Assembly (NCBI GenBank): GCA_003154025.1
Contig: PMCE01000047.1
Location: forward strand, 15,963 to 41,476
DNA length: 25,514 nucleotides
DNA from: Syntrophaceae bacterium
GTDB lineage: Bacteria > Desulfobacterota > SM23-61
Reading direction: 5' to 3'
This document shows, in pieces, positions 12,714 through 21,161 of this stretch. The position numbers were made by a program, and so were the translations under genes. The notes under the pieces are model-generated. The model was not told the origin of the DNA and ran no database searches. It saw only the letters and a program-made list of their open reading frames with translations. Within the stretch, counting starts at the first letter, position 1, and the number at the start of each line of letters is the position of its first letter.

Positions 12714-14999
12714 ATGGCCCGGGTCAAGAAAGTCAAATCGGAATTCGAAGGGCGGGTTTTCGAGGAATCGATCGTCGTGGAGGGGGAGGGGCTTTCCGCC
12801 TGGGAGCCCGATGCAGCTCTGAAGTATGTGGGAAAAAGGATGACCCGCGTTGACGGGGCGGAGAGGGTCAGCGGGAAGGCGCAGTACACCGCGGATGTTC
12901 AGCTCCCCGGAATGCTCTATGGAAAGATTCTGAGGAGCCCCTACGCCCATGCGCGGATCAAGAAAATCGACACCCGGCGGGCCGGGGAGGTCCAGGGGGT
13001 GAGGGCCATCCTCACTTTCCAAAACATTCCGCAAATTCCTTTCTGGGGAGGGTTGTCCTTCATTCTGGACCCAACCGTTCGGTTTATCGGCGACGAGGTC
13101 GCCTGCGTGATCGCCGAAGAAGAGGAGATCTGTTCCGACGCCCTGGAAGAGGTCTCGGTGGAGTACGAGCCGCTTCCCTTTGTTTGGGACTCGGAGGAGG
13201 CCCTGAAGGCCGAAGCCCCCAAGATTCATCCCCAGGGGAACCTCTACCGGGGCGGTCCGGATGTGTACCAACGGGGGAACTTCGAGCAGGGCCTGGCCGA
13301 AGCCGCGGTGGTGGTGGAGGACACTTTCCGCACTCAGACCGCCCTGCACAATTCCATGGAAGTTCATGGGAGCGTGGCCCGATGGGACGGAGATCAATTG
13401 GTCATCTGGGACTCGACCCAGAATATATTCGGCGTTCGCGCCCAGGCGGCCCAACTCCTGAAGCTTCCCCTCCACCGGGTGCGGGTCATCAAGCAATTCA
13501 TGGGAGGGGGGTTCGGCAGCAAGAACAGCATGGGGAAGTATACCATCCTGGCGGCCCTCGGGGCGAAGTTGACCGGGCGGCCGGTGAAGATCCTCCTCGA
13601 CCGGGAAGAAGAGAATTTGGTTGCGGGCAATCGGCCGGCGTCGGTCCAGTACTTGAAGCTGGGAGCCAAGCGCGATGGAAGGCTGACCGCCCTTTCCCTG
13701 AAAGCAGTTTGCGCGGCCGGGGCTTATGTCCTCTATCCCCCGGCAATCGGCGGCCCGGCCCGCCAGCTTTACCTCTGCCCGCATGTGAAGACGGAACAGT
13801 ACACGGTCTTCACCAATACCGGGCCGCTTTCCGCCTTCCGGGGGCCCGGGTACGTAGAGGGAACCTTCGCCCTCGAATCCGTCATGGATGAACTGGCCGC
13901 CGCGCTGGGTCTGGACCCCCTGGAAGTCCGCCTTAGGAATTACGCCGGGAACAATCAGACCACCGGCCTTCCCTACTCCACCAAGCGGTTACGGGAGGCC
14001 TACGAACGGGGGGCAAGCCTGATCGGGTGGAAAGAAAGAAAAAAGGGGGAGACCGGTTTTCGCCGCAAGGGCTGGGGAATGTCCTCTCAGATCTGGGGTG
14101 GGAGCGGTGGCCCGCCGGCCTACGCCCTGGTGAAGGTTAACCCGGATGGATCGGCCACGGTGGTCTCCGGGACGCAGGACCTGGGGACGGGTACGAAGAC
14201 CGTCCTGGCCCAGGTTGCCGCCGAAGAGCTGGGGTTCCCCGTGGAAAAGATTTCCGTCCAGATCGGGGACACGGAGCTCTGCCCCTTCGCCCCCCTCAGC
14301 GCGGGGTCCATGACCGTGCCGAGCGTGGGCCCGGCGGTGCGCTTCGCTGCCCACGACGCCAGGGAGCAGATCCTGGAGATCGCGGCCCAGGCTCTGGCGG
14401 TTCCCCGGGATTCACTGATAATCCGGGAGGGGATGTTGGAGAGCCCTAATTTGAAGAACCCTGTCCCCCTCAAGGATATCCTCTCCGACCTGAGGAACTT
14501 CATGATCGTCGGCCGGGGGGGAAGAGCCCCGAACCCGGAAGAGGCTCACGTCAACACTTTCGGCGCCCAGTTTGTGGAGCTCGAGGTGGACACGCGGACG
14601 GGAGGGGTGAAGATTGATCGAGTGGTGGCCGTACATGATTCCGGACGGGTGCTCAACCCCCTGACCATCTCCAGCCAGATCGAAGGAGGGATCCTGCAGG
14701 GGCTGGGCTTTGCCCTCATCGAGCAGCGGATCGTGGATGAGAGATTCGGGGCGGTGGTGAACTCCAACCTGGAAGACTACAAGGTCTTCACCCAACCGGA
14801 TGTTCCGGACATGATTCCGGAGATGGTTGACTTACCGGATTTGCTGGCCAATAACCTCGGGGTCAAGGGCGTGGGAGAGCCGCCGATCATTCCTACGGCA
14901 GCAGCCGTGGCCAATGCCGTGGCCGATGCCCTCGGGGTGAGGATCAAGGACCTGCCCATTACCCGGCAGAAGGTCCTGGGGGCGCTGCGGGGGAAATAA
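12714..14999 (+). CDS. Molybdopterin-binding large subunit (xanthine dehydrogenase/hydroxybenzoyl-CoA reductase family)
   Basis: A 761-residue catalytic subunit of normal length. Molybdopterin-contacting motifs are seen in order: GGGFGSK at about 264-270, SAFRGPG at about 373-379 (where many relatives have AFRGFG), GTQDLGTGTKT in the second half, and the catalytic Glu722 in GVKGVGEPP. The N-terminal RMTRVDGAERVSGKAQYTAD is the usual family opening. The subunit binds Mo-molybdopterin cytosine dinucleotide in this family, hydroxylating or reducing an aromatic or heterocyclic substrate. No Tat signal is present, so it is cytoplasmic. An upstream in-frame ATG at 12531 lies inside the small-subunit gene and is rejected. 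The partner FAD gene follows after a 317-base repeat-filled gap. Confidence 0.93.
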   Translation: MARVKKVKSEFEGRVFEESIVVEGEGLSAWEPDAALKYVGKRMTRVDGAERVSGKAQYTADVQLPGMLYGKILRSPYAHARIKKIDTRRAGEVQGVRAILTFQNIPQIPFWGGLSFILDPTVRFIGDEVACVIAEEEEICSDALEEVSVEYEPLPFVWDSEEALKAEAPKIHPQGNLYRGGPDVYQRGNFEQGLAEAAVVVEDTFRTQTALHNSMEVHGSVARWDGDQLVIWDSTQNIFGVRAQAAQLLKLPLHRVRVIKQFMGGGFGSKNSMGKYTILAALGAKLTGRPVKILLDREEENLVAGNRPASVQYLKLGAKRDGRLTALSLKAVCAAGAYVLYPPAIGGPARQLYLCPHVKTEQYTVFTNTGPLSAFRGPGYVEGTFALESVMDELAAALGLDPLEVRLRNYAGNNQTTGLPYSTKRLREAYERGASLIGWKERKKGETGFRRKGWGMSSQIWGGSGGPPAYALVKVNPDGSATVVSGTQDLGTGTKTVLAQVAAEELGFPVEKISVQIGDTELCPFAPLSAGSMTVPSVGPAVRFAAHDAREQILEIAAQALAVPRDSLIIREGMLESPNLKNPVPLKDILSDLRNFMIVGRGGRAPNPEEAHVNTFGAQFVELEVDTRTGGVKIDRVVAVHDSGRVLNPLTISSQIEGGILQGLGFALIEQRIVDERFGAVVNSNLEDYKVFTQPDVPDMIPEMVDLPDLLANNLGVKGVGEPPIIPTAAAVANAVADALGVRIKDLPITRQKVLGALRGK

Positions 15000-15316
15000 T
15001 TGCAGATTGCGGATTTCGGATTGCGAATTGGAAAAAAGTAATCCTGAATGGGGGAATCTACAATCGCGCCGTCAAGGGGGCTATGAAGCACCAAACCCCA
15101 GGCACCAAATCCCAAATAAATACCAAATTACAAATTCCAAACAAAGTCAAATCCGCAAAATCTCAATTTGGGGCATTGGAATATCGGAGCTTGGAATTTA
15201 TTTGGAATTTGCGATTTGGGATTTGCCACAGAGGGCTAAAGGGAAACAAGCATTTTAAAAACAGCCAGATTGCCTTAGGATAAAAGTGTTTGCCGGGTTA
15301 AGGGGGGATGAAAGAC
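15000..15316. other. Intergenic region inside the hydroxylase operon, filled by repeats
   Basis: It starts with a 7-base phased run (ATTGCGG, ATTTCGG, ATTGCGA, ATTGGAA at 15006-15033) and continues into a long AT-rich inverted repeat (15106-15225). No gene, and no clear terminator or promoter, is visible, so transcription may read through to the FAD subunit. Confidence 0.65.
15106..15225. repeat. AT-rich 120-base inverted repeat element
   Basis: The ends CAAATCCCAAAT (15106-15117) and ATTTGGGATTTG (15214-15225) are exact 12-base inverted arms. Further pairing (ACAAATTCCAA with TTGGAATTT-type stretches) continues inward. CAAAT recurs at 15106, 15113, 15124 and 15131, largely 7-base phased. 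It has no coding capacity and is far more AT-rich than the genes around it. Confidence 0.75.
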
Positions 15317-16300
15317 ATGCGTTCCTTTGAATACTTGCGGGTTCCTGACCTGACGACGGCGGTTTCCCTCCTGGGCGAATCGGGAACGGAAGCCTATGCC
15401 GGGGGCACAGACCTCTTGGGAGAGATGAAGAGGAAGATCCGCCGGGTAGGATGTTTGGTGGACCTTAAAAGCTGCGGGGGGATGAACCAGGTCGAGGACC
15501 AGGAGGGCGGCGGGCTCAAGATCGGGGCCTTGGCCCCCGTGGAAGCGATCGCGGATCATCCCGGAATCAAGGAGGGGTTCCCGGTCCTTTCCCGGGCGGC
15601 CTCGCTAGTGGGAACCCCCCAGTTGCGGAACATGGGTACGGTGGGGGGAAACCTCTGCCAACACCCGCGGTGCTGGTATTTCCGTCATTCCCAGTTCCCC
15701 TGCTGGCTAAAAGGGGGGGAAAAATGTTTCGCGGCTCAAGGTCGGAACCACTACCACTCAATCCTGGGAATTGGGGTCTGCCATTCCGTCCATGCCTCGG
15801 ACCTGGCCCCGGCCCTGATCGCCCTTGATGCCAGAGTGAGTCTTATCGGGGCCGAAGGGGACCGGGAGATTCCCCTGGAGGAACTCTATAAAAAACCAGA
15901 ACCTCACCCCCGATATGCAACCAGTCTGAAGGCGGGCGAGCTGATCAGCGCGGTCCGGATACCGGTGGGGCCCAGAGGGTCGCGGGGGGTATTCGTAAAG
16001 GCCATGGAGCGCAGAGCGTGGTCCTTTGCTCTGGCGAGTGTGGCGGCGCGGTTCCGGTTGGACGGCCGCAGGTTCGTCGAGGGGGTTCTGGTTCTCGGGG
16101 GAGTCGCGGCTATCCCGTGGCGGGCGAAAGAAGCCGAAGGTGTATTGATCGGAAAAGAGTACTCTGAATCCCTGGCGGGTCAGGCGGCCGATGCGGCTCT
16201 CTCCGGGGCCAGACCTTTGAGAGATAACGAATATAAAATTTCGCTGGCCAAAGGGCTCATCCTTCAGGCCCTGAATGATCTCACCGTAAAAGAAAAGTAG
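15317..16300 (+). CDS. FAD-binding medium subunit with Cys-rich loop (xanthine dehydrogenase family)
   Basis: A 327-residue flavin subunit. FAD-binding motifs are AGGTDLL (28-34) and NMGTVGGN (105-112). Next comes a Cys-bearing loop with Cys114, 119, 129, 137 and 155 (NLCQHPRCWYFR to VCHSVHASDLAPAL). In 4-hydroxybenzoyl-CoA reductase the equivalent subunit holds an additional [4Fe-4S] cluster in a loop here, so this enzyme may resemble that branch. ATG 15317 is preferred over 15308, which lies too close to the GGGGGG SD. It completes the Mo/2Fe-2S/FAD triad with the genes at 12184 and 12714, though a repeat lies between. Whether the substrate is a CoA-thioester or a heterocycle is open. Confidence 0.9.
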   Translation: MRSFEYLRVPDLTTAVSLLGESGTEAYAGGTDLLGEMKRKIRRVGCLVDLKSCGGMNQVEDQEGGGLKIGALAPVEAIADHPGIKEGFPVLSRAASLVGTPQLRNMGTVGGNLCQHPRCWYFRHSQFPCWLKGGEKCFAAQGRNHYHSILGIGVCHSVHASDLAPALIALDARVSLIGAEGDREIPLEELYKKPEPHPRYATSLKAGELISAVRIPVGPRGSRGVFVKAMERRAWSFALASVAARFRLDGRRFVEGVLVLGGVAAIPWRAKEAEGVLIGKEYSESLAGQAADAALSGARPLRDNEYKISLAKGLILQALNDLTVKEK

Positions 16301-16572
16301 GGACGATCCATGAATCGCCCCCACGATGCCTCTCCTTCCTTTTCCGAAGGATGAAAGAAACGATAAACCGCGCCTGCGGCCAGGCGGTTCATTCCCGGGG
16401 CTCGGGATCATTCGTCCTCCCCCGCTTCCGTCCAGGGGCACCAGGTCGGGCAGGTCCCGGCACCCAAAGCCCCACCGGACAAACCTTGAATCCGCCCGCA
16501 AAAGGCAAAAAAATTTCTTCCCTCCTTGCTGATGGCCTTCAGCCTTGACCCCTGAGGATCCCTCCGGGTACT

Positions 16573-16620
16573 CCAGGAAGATTCCGGTCTCCGAGAAAAC
16601 CTTTTTCCTGGTTCTATTTT
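16573..16620 (+). terminator. Candidate intrinsic terminator after the hydroxylase operon
   Basis: CCAGGAA (16573-16579) and TTCCTGG (16605-16611) pair perfectly around a 25-base loop and are followed by TTCTATTTT (16612-16620). The loop is long, so efficiency is uncertain, and the distance from the last stop is about 270 bases. Confidence 0.4.
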
Positions 16621-16652
16621 AGGATCATGGGCGGGGTGAGGGCAACGAGCCG

Positions 16653-16696
16653 ACTCCTCGATCCCGCCCCCTGAAAGGGCCTTTTTCCCGAGGAGT
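16653..16696. repeat. Hairpin with nested stem and T-run
   Basis: ACTCCTCG (16653-16660) and CGAGGAGT (16689-16696) are exact arms. Inside, GCCC and GGGC form a second stem followed by CTTTTT. It could act as a terminator or as an RNA stability element. Confidence 0.4.
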
Positions 16697-16933
16697 AGAA
16701 TTTTAGCTTTTTGAAAAGGGTTTCCCAGAAATTCCTCCCGTCCCCTCTTTTCCAAAGGGGGGAGAGCTTTTCTATTCGAAGTCGATAAAAGATTTTTCTT
16801 TTACCCCTGTGGAAAAGGGTGGGATTATAAGGCTTCTTAAAAGGCCAAAATGCTTTTCTGGCGAAAGAAAATAAGGAAAAGGCTTTATAATAAAAGCCAG
16901 AAAGAATGGAGGGAAAGCGCGGGAGAGAAGAAG

Positions 16934-18460
16934 ATGAGGAAAAAGGAGTTGGCGAATTTGAGAGCTCGTGGGTTTCTAATGTTCTCCCTCGTCCTCCTCC
17001 TGGCCTCCGGCTGTGCCTCCCTGTCAGCCCAGCGAGTAACCCAATCCTGGGGAAGGCCGGCGGAGTGCGTAGACCTGTTGAACCGGATGGATCAAGTCGT
17101 TCACGAGGGGGGAGGCAAGGATGCAGCGACAGCGCCCGTTCCAGGGTTTCCCTACCTCCGAACGGACCGCTTTCTGGCGGGCCTGGGAAAGAGCCTGAAG
17201 GAAGAGGGCGAGAAAAGGCAGTGGGTCCGGTGGATGCAGGAGTTGGACCTTCAGGCCAGGAGGAAAGAGATAGAGAATCTCTCCACGGCAGTTTTCGTCT
17301 CCCGGTCGAGCAAGGAAGAGACCCAAGGGGAAAGGGAGCGATTCCACTCTCGGGTGGCCTCTTGTTCCTCCCGCCTTCTCGCGCAAGATATGGCCCGGGG
17401 AGATTTTTACTCCACCCTCGACGGGTTGCCCGCGGTCCCCGACGAGTATTCTTCCCTGATGAGGGTGGTCGGCCTCTATCCCCTCACGGCTGTCCCCGTG
17501 ACCATGGTCACGGGCCACGTCCAGCGAAAAGCCGAAAGATGGTTTTCCGGAGACCTGGGAAGTCTTCCTCTGGAGGGGGACTTGCGGACCTTCTTCCCCG
17601 CAGAAGGAATTTTTCTGGAGGAAAAGGAAATCGAAAAGAAGATCGCCGGCTTCAGGGAAAATCCCCTGGGAATTTTCCCGCCCGAAGGGAAGACCTTAAG
17701 GGAACTGGCGCCTCATTTCGCCCCTGTCTTCGTCCAGGACGTAGCCGCGTCTTATGATTTTCCGGACCTGGTATTCTGGAAAGGCGACCGGGTGGAGGTG
17801 GACGCCCAGAAGCCTACGGTCTACTATTACTTTTCTCAAGCCTACCTCCAGGAGGAACCCGTCCTGCAGGTCAATTACGTGATCTGGTACTCCGCCCGGG
17901 AGGGAAAGAGGGCGCCGTGGGTCGAGCGGGGCCACCTCGACGGATTAACCGTACGGGTTTCCCTGGATGGAAAGGGGAAACCCTTCATGATCGACGTTAT
18001 CAACAACTGCGGGTGCTACCATTTTTTCGTTCCCGACGAAGGCCGCGTGCGCGCAAAAATTCCCCAGCCTTCTGGGCTTGAGCCCTTCGTCCCCCAGTGG
18101 CTGCCGAAGTCCCTTTTCGGAGAACGGTTCGGGGTGCGAGTCAATTCGGGATGGCACCAGGTGGAAAGGATCCTGTCGGTTCGGGAGACCCCTGGTCAGA
18201 TACCCTATGAACTGGTGCCCTATGGGGAGCTGGAGTCCCTCCCCCGGGACGAAGGGAGGGAGGAGAGCCTCTTCGATTCCCAAGGGATCGCCAAGGGGAC
18301 GGAAAGGATCGAGCCCTTCATTTTCTTTCCCATGGGGATTTCTCGCGTGGGGTCCATGCGCCAGCGGGGGCATCATGCCGTCGAATTCATCGGCCGGCTT
18401 CACTTCGACGACCCCGATATCTTAAACCGCAGTTTCGTTTTCCGTCCGGGGGGCCCATGA
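16934..18460 (+). CDS. Predicted lipoprotein of unknown function
   Basis: A 508-residue exported protein. The basic N-terminus and hydrophobic core end in a lipobox LASGC with Cys27, so the mature protein should be lipid-anchored. No standard domain is recognised. The second half contains a well-ordered region: YYYFSQAYLQ and NYVIWYSA, then a GHLDGLTVRVSLD stretch with His334, then NNCGCYHFF near 357-365 with two Cys and a His that could bind metal or form a disulfide. ATG 16934 is chosen over 16850 because it puts the signal peptide at the start; the extra 28 residues of the longer form are strongly basic. The stop overlaps the next start as ATGA, so it is co-transcribed with the LolA-like gene. 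Envelope role inferred, exact function unknown. Confidence 0.7.
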   Translation: MRKKELANLRARGFLMFSLVLLLASGCASLSAQRVTQSWGRPAECVDLLNRMDQVVHEGGGKDAATAPVPGFPYLRTDRFLAGLGKSLKEEGEKRQWVRWMQELDLQARRKEIENLSTAVFVSRSSKEETQGERERFHSRVASCSSRLLAQDMARGDFYSTLDGLPAVPDEYSSLMRVVGLYPLTAVPVTMVTGHVQRKAERWFSGDLGSLPLEGDLRTFFPAEGIFLEEKEIEKKIAGFRENPLGIFPPEGKTLRELAPHFAPVFVQDVAASYDFPDLVFWKGDRVEVDAQKPTVYYYFSQAYLQEEPVLQVNYVIWYSAREGKRAPWVERGHLDGLTVRVSLDGKGKPFMIDVINNCGCYHFFVPDEGRVRAKIPQPSGLEPFVPQWLPKSLFGERFGVRVNSGWHQVERILSVRETPGQIPYELVPYGELESLPRDEGREESLFDSQGIAKGTERIEPFIFFPMGISRVGSMRQRGHHAVEFIGRLHFDDPDILNRSFVFRPGGP

Positions 18461-19136
18461 GAAAACCGCTGGTGTGGGCATGGGCGTTTCTTCTGGGCGC
18501 CACGGTTTCCCTCGCGCCATCCCTCCCCGCTCAGGAGAAGAACCGGGTTCAAGAAGTGGCAGAGAAGATGAAAGCGGTATTCCAGGGAGTGGAGGATTAT
18601 TCTTCCGAGGTGGAACAGATCTACTTCAAGAATGGAGCCGAGAAGGAGCGGTACCGGTTCAAATACTATTTCAAGAAACCCCACCGAATCCGGGTCGAGT
18701 TCATCGCCCCCCATCCGGGGTTGATCATTTTTTATCAGGGGGGAGAAAAGCAGGCCACCCTCCGGCCGTTCCCTTCGATCCCTTCCCTGCAGTTCAATTT
18801 ATCCATCGACAGCTCCATCCTCAAAACCCCACCGGCCAGTCCATCAACCAGACGGATATGGTTTTCTTCATCGATTTTCTTTTCCGCAACCTGGCCGGGG
18901 TCCCGCAGAAGGACGATCAGTTTGAGGAACAGAAGGAACAGGTGAATTTCCTATTCTGGGGACGGGATTATGTGAAGGGAGAAACGCCCGAGAGGTATCA
19001 TATCTTCATCTCCTCCCAGAACTGGTTCCCGGTCCGCATCGAAAGGTATTCTCCCGAAGGATACCCCATGGAGACCAGCATCATCCAGAATTACGTTTTC
19101 AACTCTCATCCGGTGGATACTCTTTTCACCCCCTGA
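18457..19136 (+). pseudogene. LolA-like outer-membrane lipoprotein-sorting protein, frameshifted
   Basis: The gene starts by ATGA overlap with the lipoprotein. It has a signal peptide (about 1-25, ending PAQ), then a LolA/LolB-like beta fold: VEQIYFKNGAEKERYRFKYY, KPHRIRVEF, and GGEKQATLRPF. At 18823-18826 an AAAA run breaks the frame: the first frame turns into low-complexity Ser/Arg sequence and stops at 18945. The next frame carries on with GQSINQTDMVFFIDFL, RYHIFISSQNWFPVRIERY and ends at 19136. Adding one A restores LKNPTGQSINQ, so one base seems to be missing in a homopolymer. This may be a true mutation or a sequencing or assembly error. If intact, it would be a periplasmic protein of about 226 residues working with its neighbour lipoprotein. 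Confidence 0.75.
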
Positions 19137-19243
19137 GAGGTTTCTTTTCCCAAACCCTCATCCCTGGAAGGATGAGCTCGGTCATGGCCTCCCGTCGAGT
19201 CCGGGCTTATAAGGATATCCAGGGAAGGAAGGGAGGACCACCC

Positions 19244-19972
19244 ATGGTTAGCTTGGAACACAAGGGAAGAAGAGTTGGACGCCGGGGATTCCTGAAGGCT
19301 TCGCTGGGCGGAATCGCCTTGCTCTTAACCGCTCCGGCCCGGGGAATGGCCTTCCTCCTGAGCCAGTTTCAGACCCGAACCGTGGAAAAAGAGAACTTCT
19401 CTTTCGACCCTCGCACCGGGATGGTCGAGTGGAAAGGGAAGAGATCGGAGCCTTACCAGTTGCGAGTGGGCGGCCTGGTTGAGCATCCCGTAAACCTTTC
19501 CTACGCGGAGCTGCGAGGACTGCCCCTGATCGTCCAGGTTTCCGATTTTCACTGCGTGGAAGGCTGGTCGGTGGAAGATGCCCGCTGGGGCGGGCTCCGG
19601 TTCGAGGAGATTTGCAAGAGCGTGAAAATCAAAGCGAGGGCCGAATACGTAATTTTTCATGCCCTGGGAGAGACTTCTTTCCAGCCTGAGGGACAGAAGA
19701 ATTATGTTGAATCCTTTCCTCTCAAGAAGCTCCTAGCCCCCAAGGAAGAGATTCTGCTAGCCCTGGACCTGGATGAAAGACCCCTGACTCACGAACGCGG
19801 AGCACCTCTGCGCGTCGTAGCCCCTTACCAATTAGGATACAAGAGCATCAAGTTTGTCACCGCGATTGAATTCTCTTCCGTTCAGAGGGCCGGCTGGTGG
19901 AGCCTGGGGAATGCCGTCTATCCGATCGACGCGCCGGTTTCGCCCGGCCGGCTGCGGAAGAAAAAGGGCTAA
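19244..19972 (+). CDS. Tat-exported molybdopterin oxidoreductase (MsrP/YedY, sulfite oxidase fold)
   Basis: A 242-residue protein. The N-terminus has a twin-arginine signal, GRRGFLKAS, followed by a hydrophobic stretch to about 38. The mature part is a sulfite-oxidase-type molybdopterin domain with the Mo-ligand Cys104 in SDFHCVEGWSV, the GGLRFEEI helix, the LALDLDERPLTHERGAPLR segment that lines the cofactor, and a GYKSIKFVTAIEF ending. It acts in the periplasm. E. coli MsrP repairs methionine sulfoxide with the haem membrane partner MsrQ, but no MsrQ gene is here, so another electron donor or substrate is likely. ATG 19244 has GGGAGG 7 bases upstream; the longer frame from 19172 would bury the Tat signal. 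It is separated from the LolA-like gene by about 110 bases and on the same strand. Confidence 0.85.
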   Translation: MVSLEHKGRRVGRRGFLKASLGGIALLLTAPARGMAFLLSQFQTRTVEKENFSFDPRTGMVEWKGKRSEPYQLRVGGLVEHPVNLSYAELRGLPLIVQVSDFHCVEGWSVEDARWGGLRFEEICKSVKIKARAEYVIFHALGETSFQPEGQKNYVESFPLKKLLAPKEEILLALDLDERPLTHERGAPLRVVAPYQLGYKSIKFVTAIEFSSVQRAGWWSLGNAVYPIDAPVSPGRLRKKKG

Positions 19973-20030
19973 AGGGTGATTCCCTGCCCCGTTTGAGCAT
20001 TCGCCTCTCAGCCCACCAGCTTAAAGTCAA

Positions 20031-20058
20031 CCGGGTGTTTTCCCATGCCCTCACCCGG
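20031..20058. terminator. Hairpin between convergent genes, possible terminator
   Basis: CCGGGTG (20031-20037) and CACCCGG (20052-20058) pair around a T-containing 14-base loop, between the plus-strand molybdopterin gene and the minus-strand HAD gene. No strong T-run follows on either strand. Confidence 0.3.
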
Positions 20059-20106
20059 GGCGAAATGCATTCTTTGCTTGACCCGAGGAAAACACTTTTC
20101 CCCGGA

Positions 20107-20739
20107 TTAAAGAAGGTCCAGGATCTCCAGATGATCCTGGAGGTAGGCATCGGCTGGAATCTCTTTGTTCTTATAGGCGATGAACATAACCCCTGCCGCG
20201 AGGGCCGTCTCCCGGTCGGTTTCTGAATCCCCCACCAAAAGAACCTCTTCCCTTCCCAAATCGAAGGCTCGAAGGATCTTCTCCACGGATTCCGGGTGGG
20301 GCTTGGGATTTTGCACATCCCGAGAAGTGACCACAAGGTCGAAAAAGGGCTCCAGCGCAAACTTCTTCAAAATATGCCCCATATTCGTCGTGCGGCTCGT
20401 ACTGATCGCGCAGAGGATGCCTCTCTCTCTGAGGGATTTCAGAGCCGGAAGGAGATGCGGCTCCGGCTTCAAGCGGGTCGCGGATTCTTCGGGGTCCATC
20501 CGGGAAAACATTTCCAGTGCCAGCCTTTCCATTTCCGGGGCATTTGGAAAGAGATGGTGGATCCCCTCCCGGGCGGTGTGGGTGTGAGCATACCGGAGCT
20601 CTTCCTCCGTCAAGGGATTCCGCCCCAAAGCCTGACAGAAATAAGAATAAAACCACCGGTTGGCCTCCAAAGAATCGAAGAGGACACCGTCACAGTCGTA
20701 AATGACACTGCGGATCTTCCCGTCTTTCTTCCTGACCAT
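20107..20739 (-). CDS. HAD-superfamily hydrolase (phosphoglycolate phosphatase-like)
   Basis: A 210-residue phosphatase. Motif I is YDCDGVLFDS with nucleophile Asp15 and Asp17. Motif II is the Ser in AISTSRTTN, motif III a Lys in NPKPHPE, and motif IV GDSETD. The helical cap (about 22-90) is of the C1 type found in phosphoglycolate and beta-phosphoglucomutase relatives. The start at 20739 puts motif I close to the N-terminus, as in the family; an extension to 20787 is possible but has no clear SD. The gene lies alone on the minus strand between plus-strand genes. The substrate is not determined. Confidence 0.85.
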   Translation of the reverse strand: MVRKKDGKIRSVIYDCDGVLFDSLEANRWFYSYFCQALGRNPLTEEELRYAHTHTAREGIHHLFPNAPEMERLALEMFSRMDPEESATRLKPEPHLLPALKSLRERGILCAISTSRTTNMGHILKKFALEPFFDLVVTSRDVQNPKPHPESVEKILRAFDLGREEVLLVGDSETDRETALAAGVMFIAYKNKEIPADAYLQDHLEILDLL

Positions 20740-21161
20740 ACGATCATTATAACCCTTTTTTATGCTCTTTCCAGGCAACCAGGGCAAGAGTCGGATCGTC
20801 GGCTGGTCGCGTAGTCGAAGGGTCGCATGGTTCGATAGCCGTGCAATGGAGTGGCATTAGGTTGGCATAACCCGATTGGGGAAAAGACCTTCTTCTTCGA
20901 CTGTTTGACCAGGCGACCCTGAGACGATCCGGCTTTCAACGCTGGAATACTGGAATTTTCAGTTGACTTTTCGGGGGGCTATAAATCAAGATGGAGAAAG
21001 AAATCACAGCAGAAGGGCAGGCAGGAGAAAAAGTATTTGTCTTTCTATCCATCTTGCAATTTTCAATGTGCAAGGTAGAATAAGCTGACTGAGTGATCTT
21101 GGACCGGCATGCCTCACGGGGTAGTTCAGGGGCGATCGACTGCGGAGAAGAGGGGGCGATC
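20740..21161. other. Intergenic region upstream of the histidine kinase
   Basis: The gap is about 420 bases. Around 20943-20980 it carries a short GGAATACTGGAAT remnant of the 8-base repeat, then a GACTTTTCGGGGGGCT stretch that resembles the end of the repeats before the genes at 1041 and 2834. No convincing promoter or gene is visible; a 30-residue ORF at 20991-21083 is not supported by an SD at the right distance. Confidence 0.5.

Larger units (their letters stand above)
16301..16933. other. Intergenic region with several hairpins, no gene
   Basis: This 633-base gap follows the hydroxylase operon. It contains a terminator-like hairpin (16573-16620), a longer 8-base-arm hairpin (16653-16696) enclosing GCCC/GGGC followed by CTTTTT, and a CCCCT/AAAGGGG stem near 16741-16765. 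An in-frame but weak extension of the next gene begins at 16850. No RNA gene could be identified. Confidence 0.55.

Noticed and set aside
20963..20985. Promoter TTGACT / TATAAA before the kinase
   Set aside because: The spacer is only 11 bases, too short for sigma-70; the sequence is part of a repeat.
20991..21083. 30-residue ORF upstream of the kinase
   Set aside because: No SD at a suitable distance and no recognisable composition or homology.
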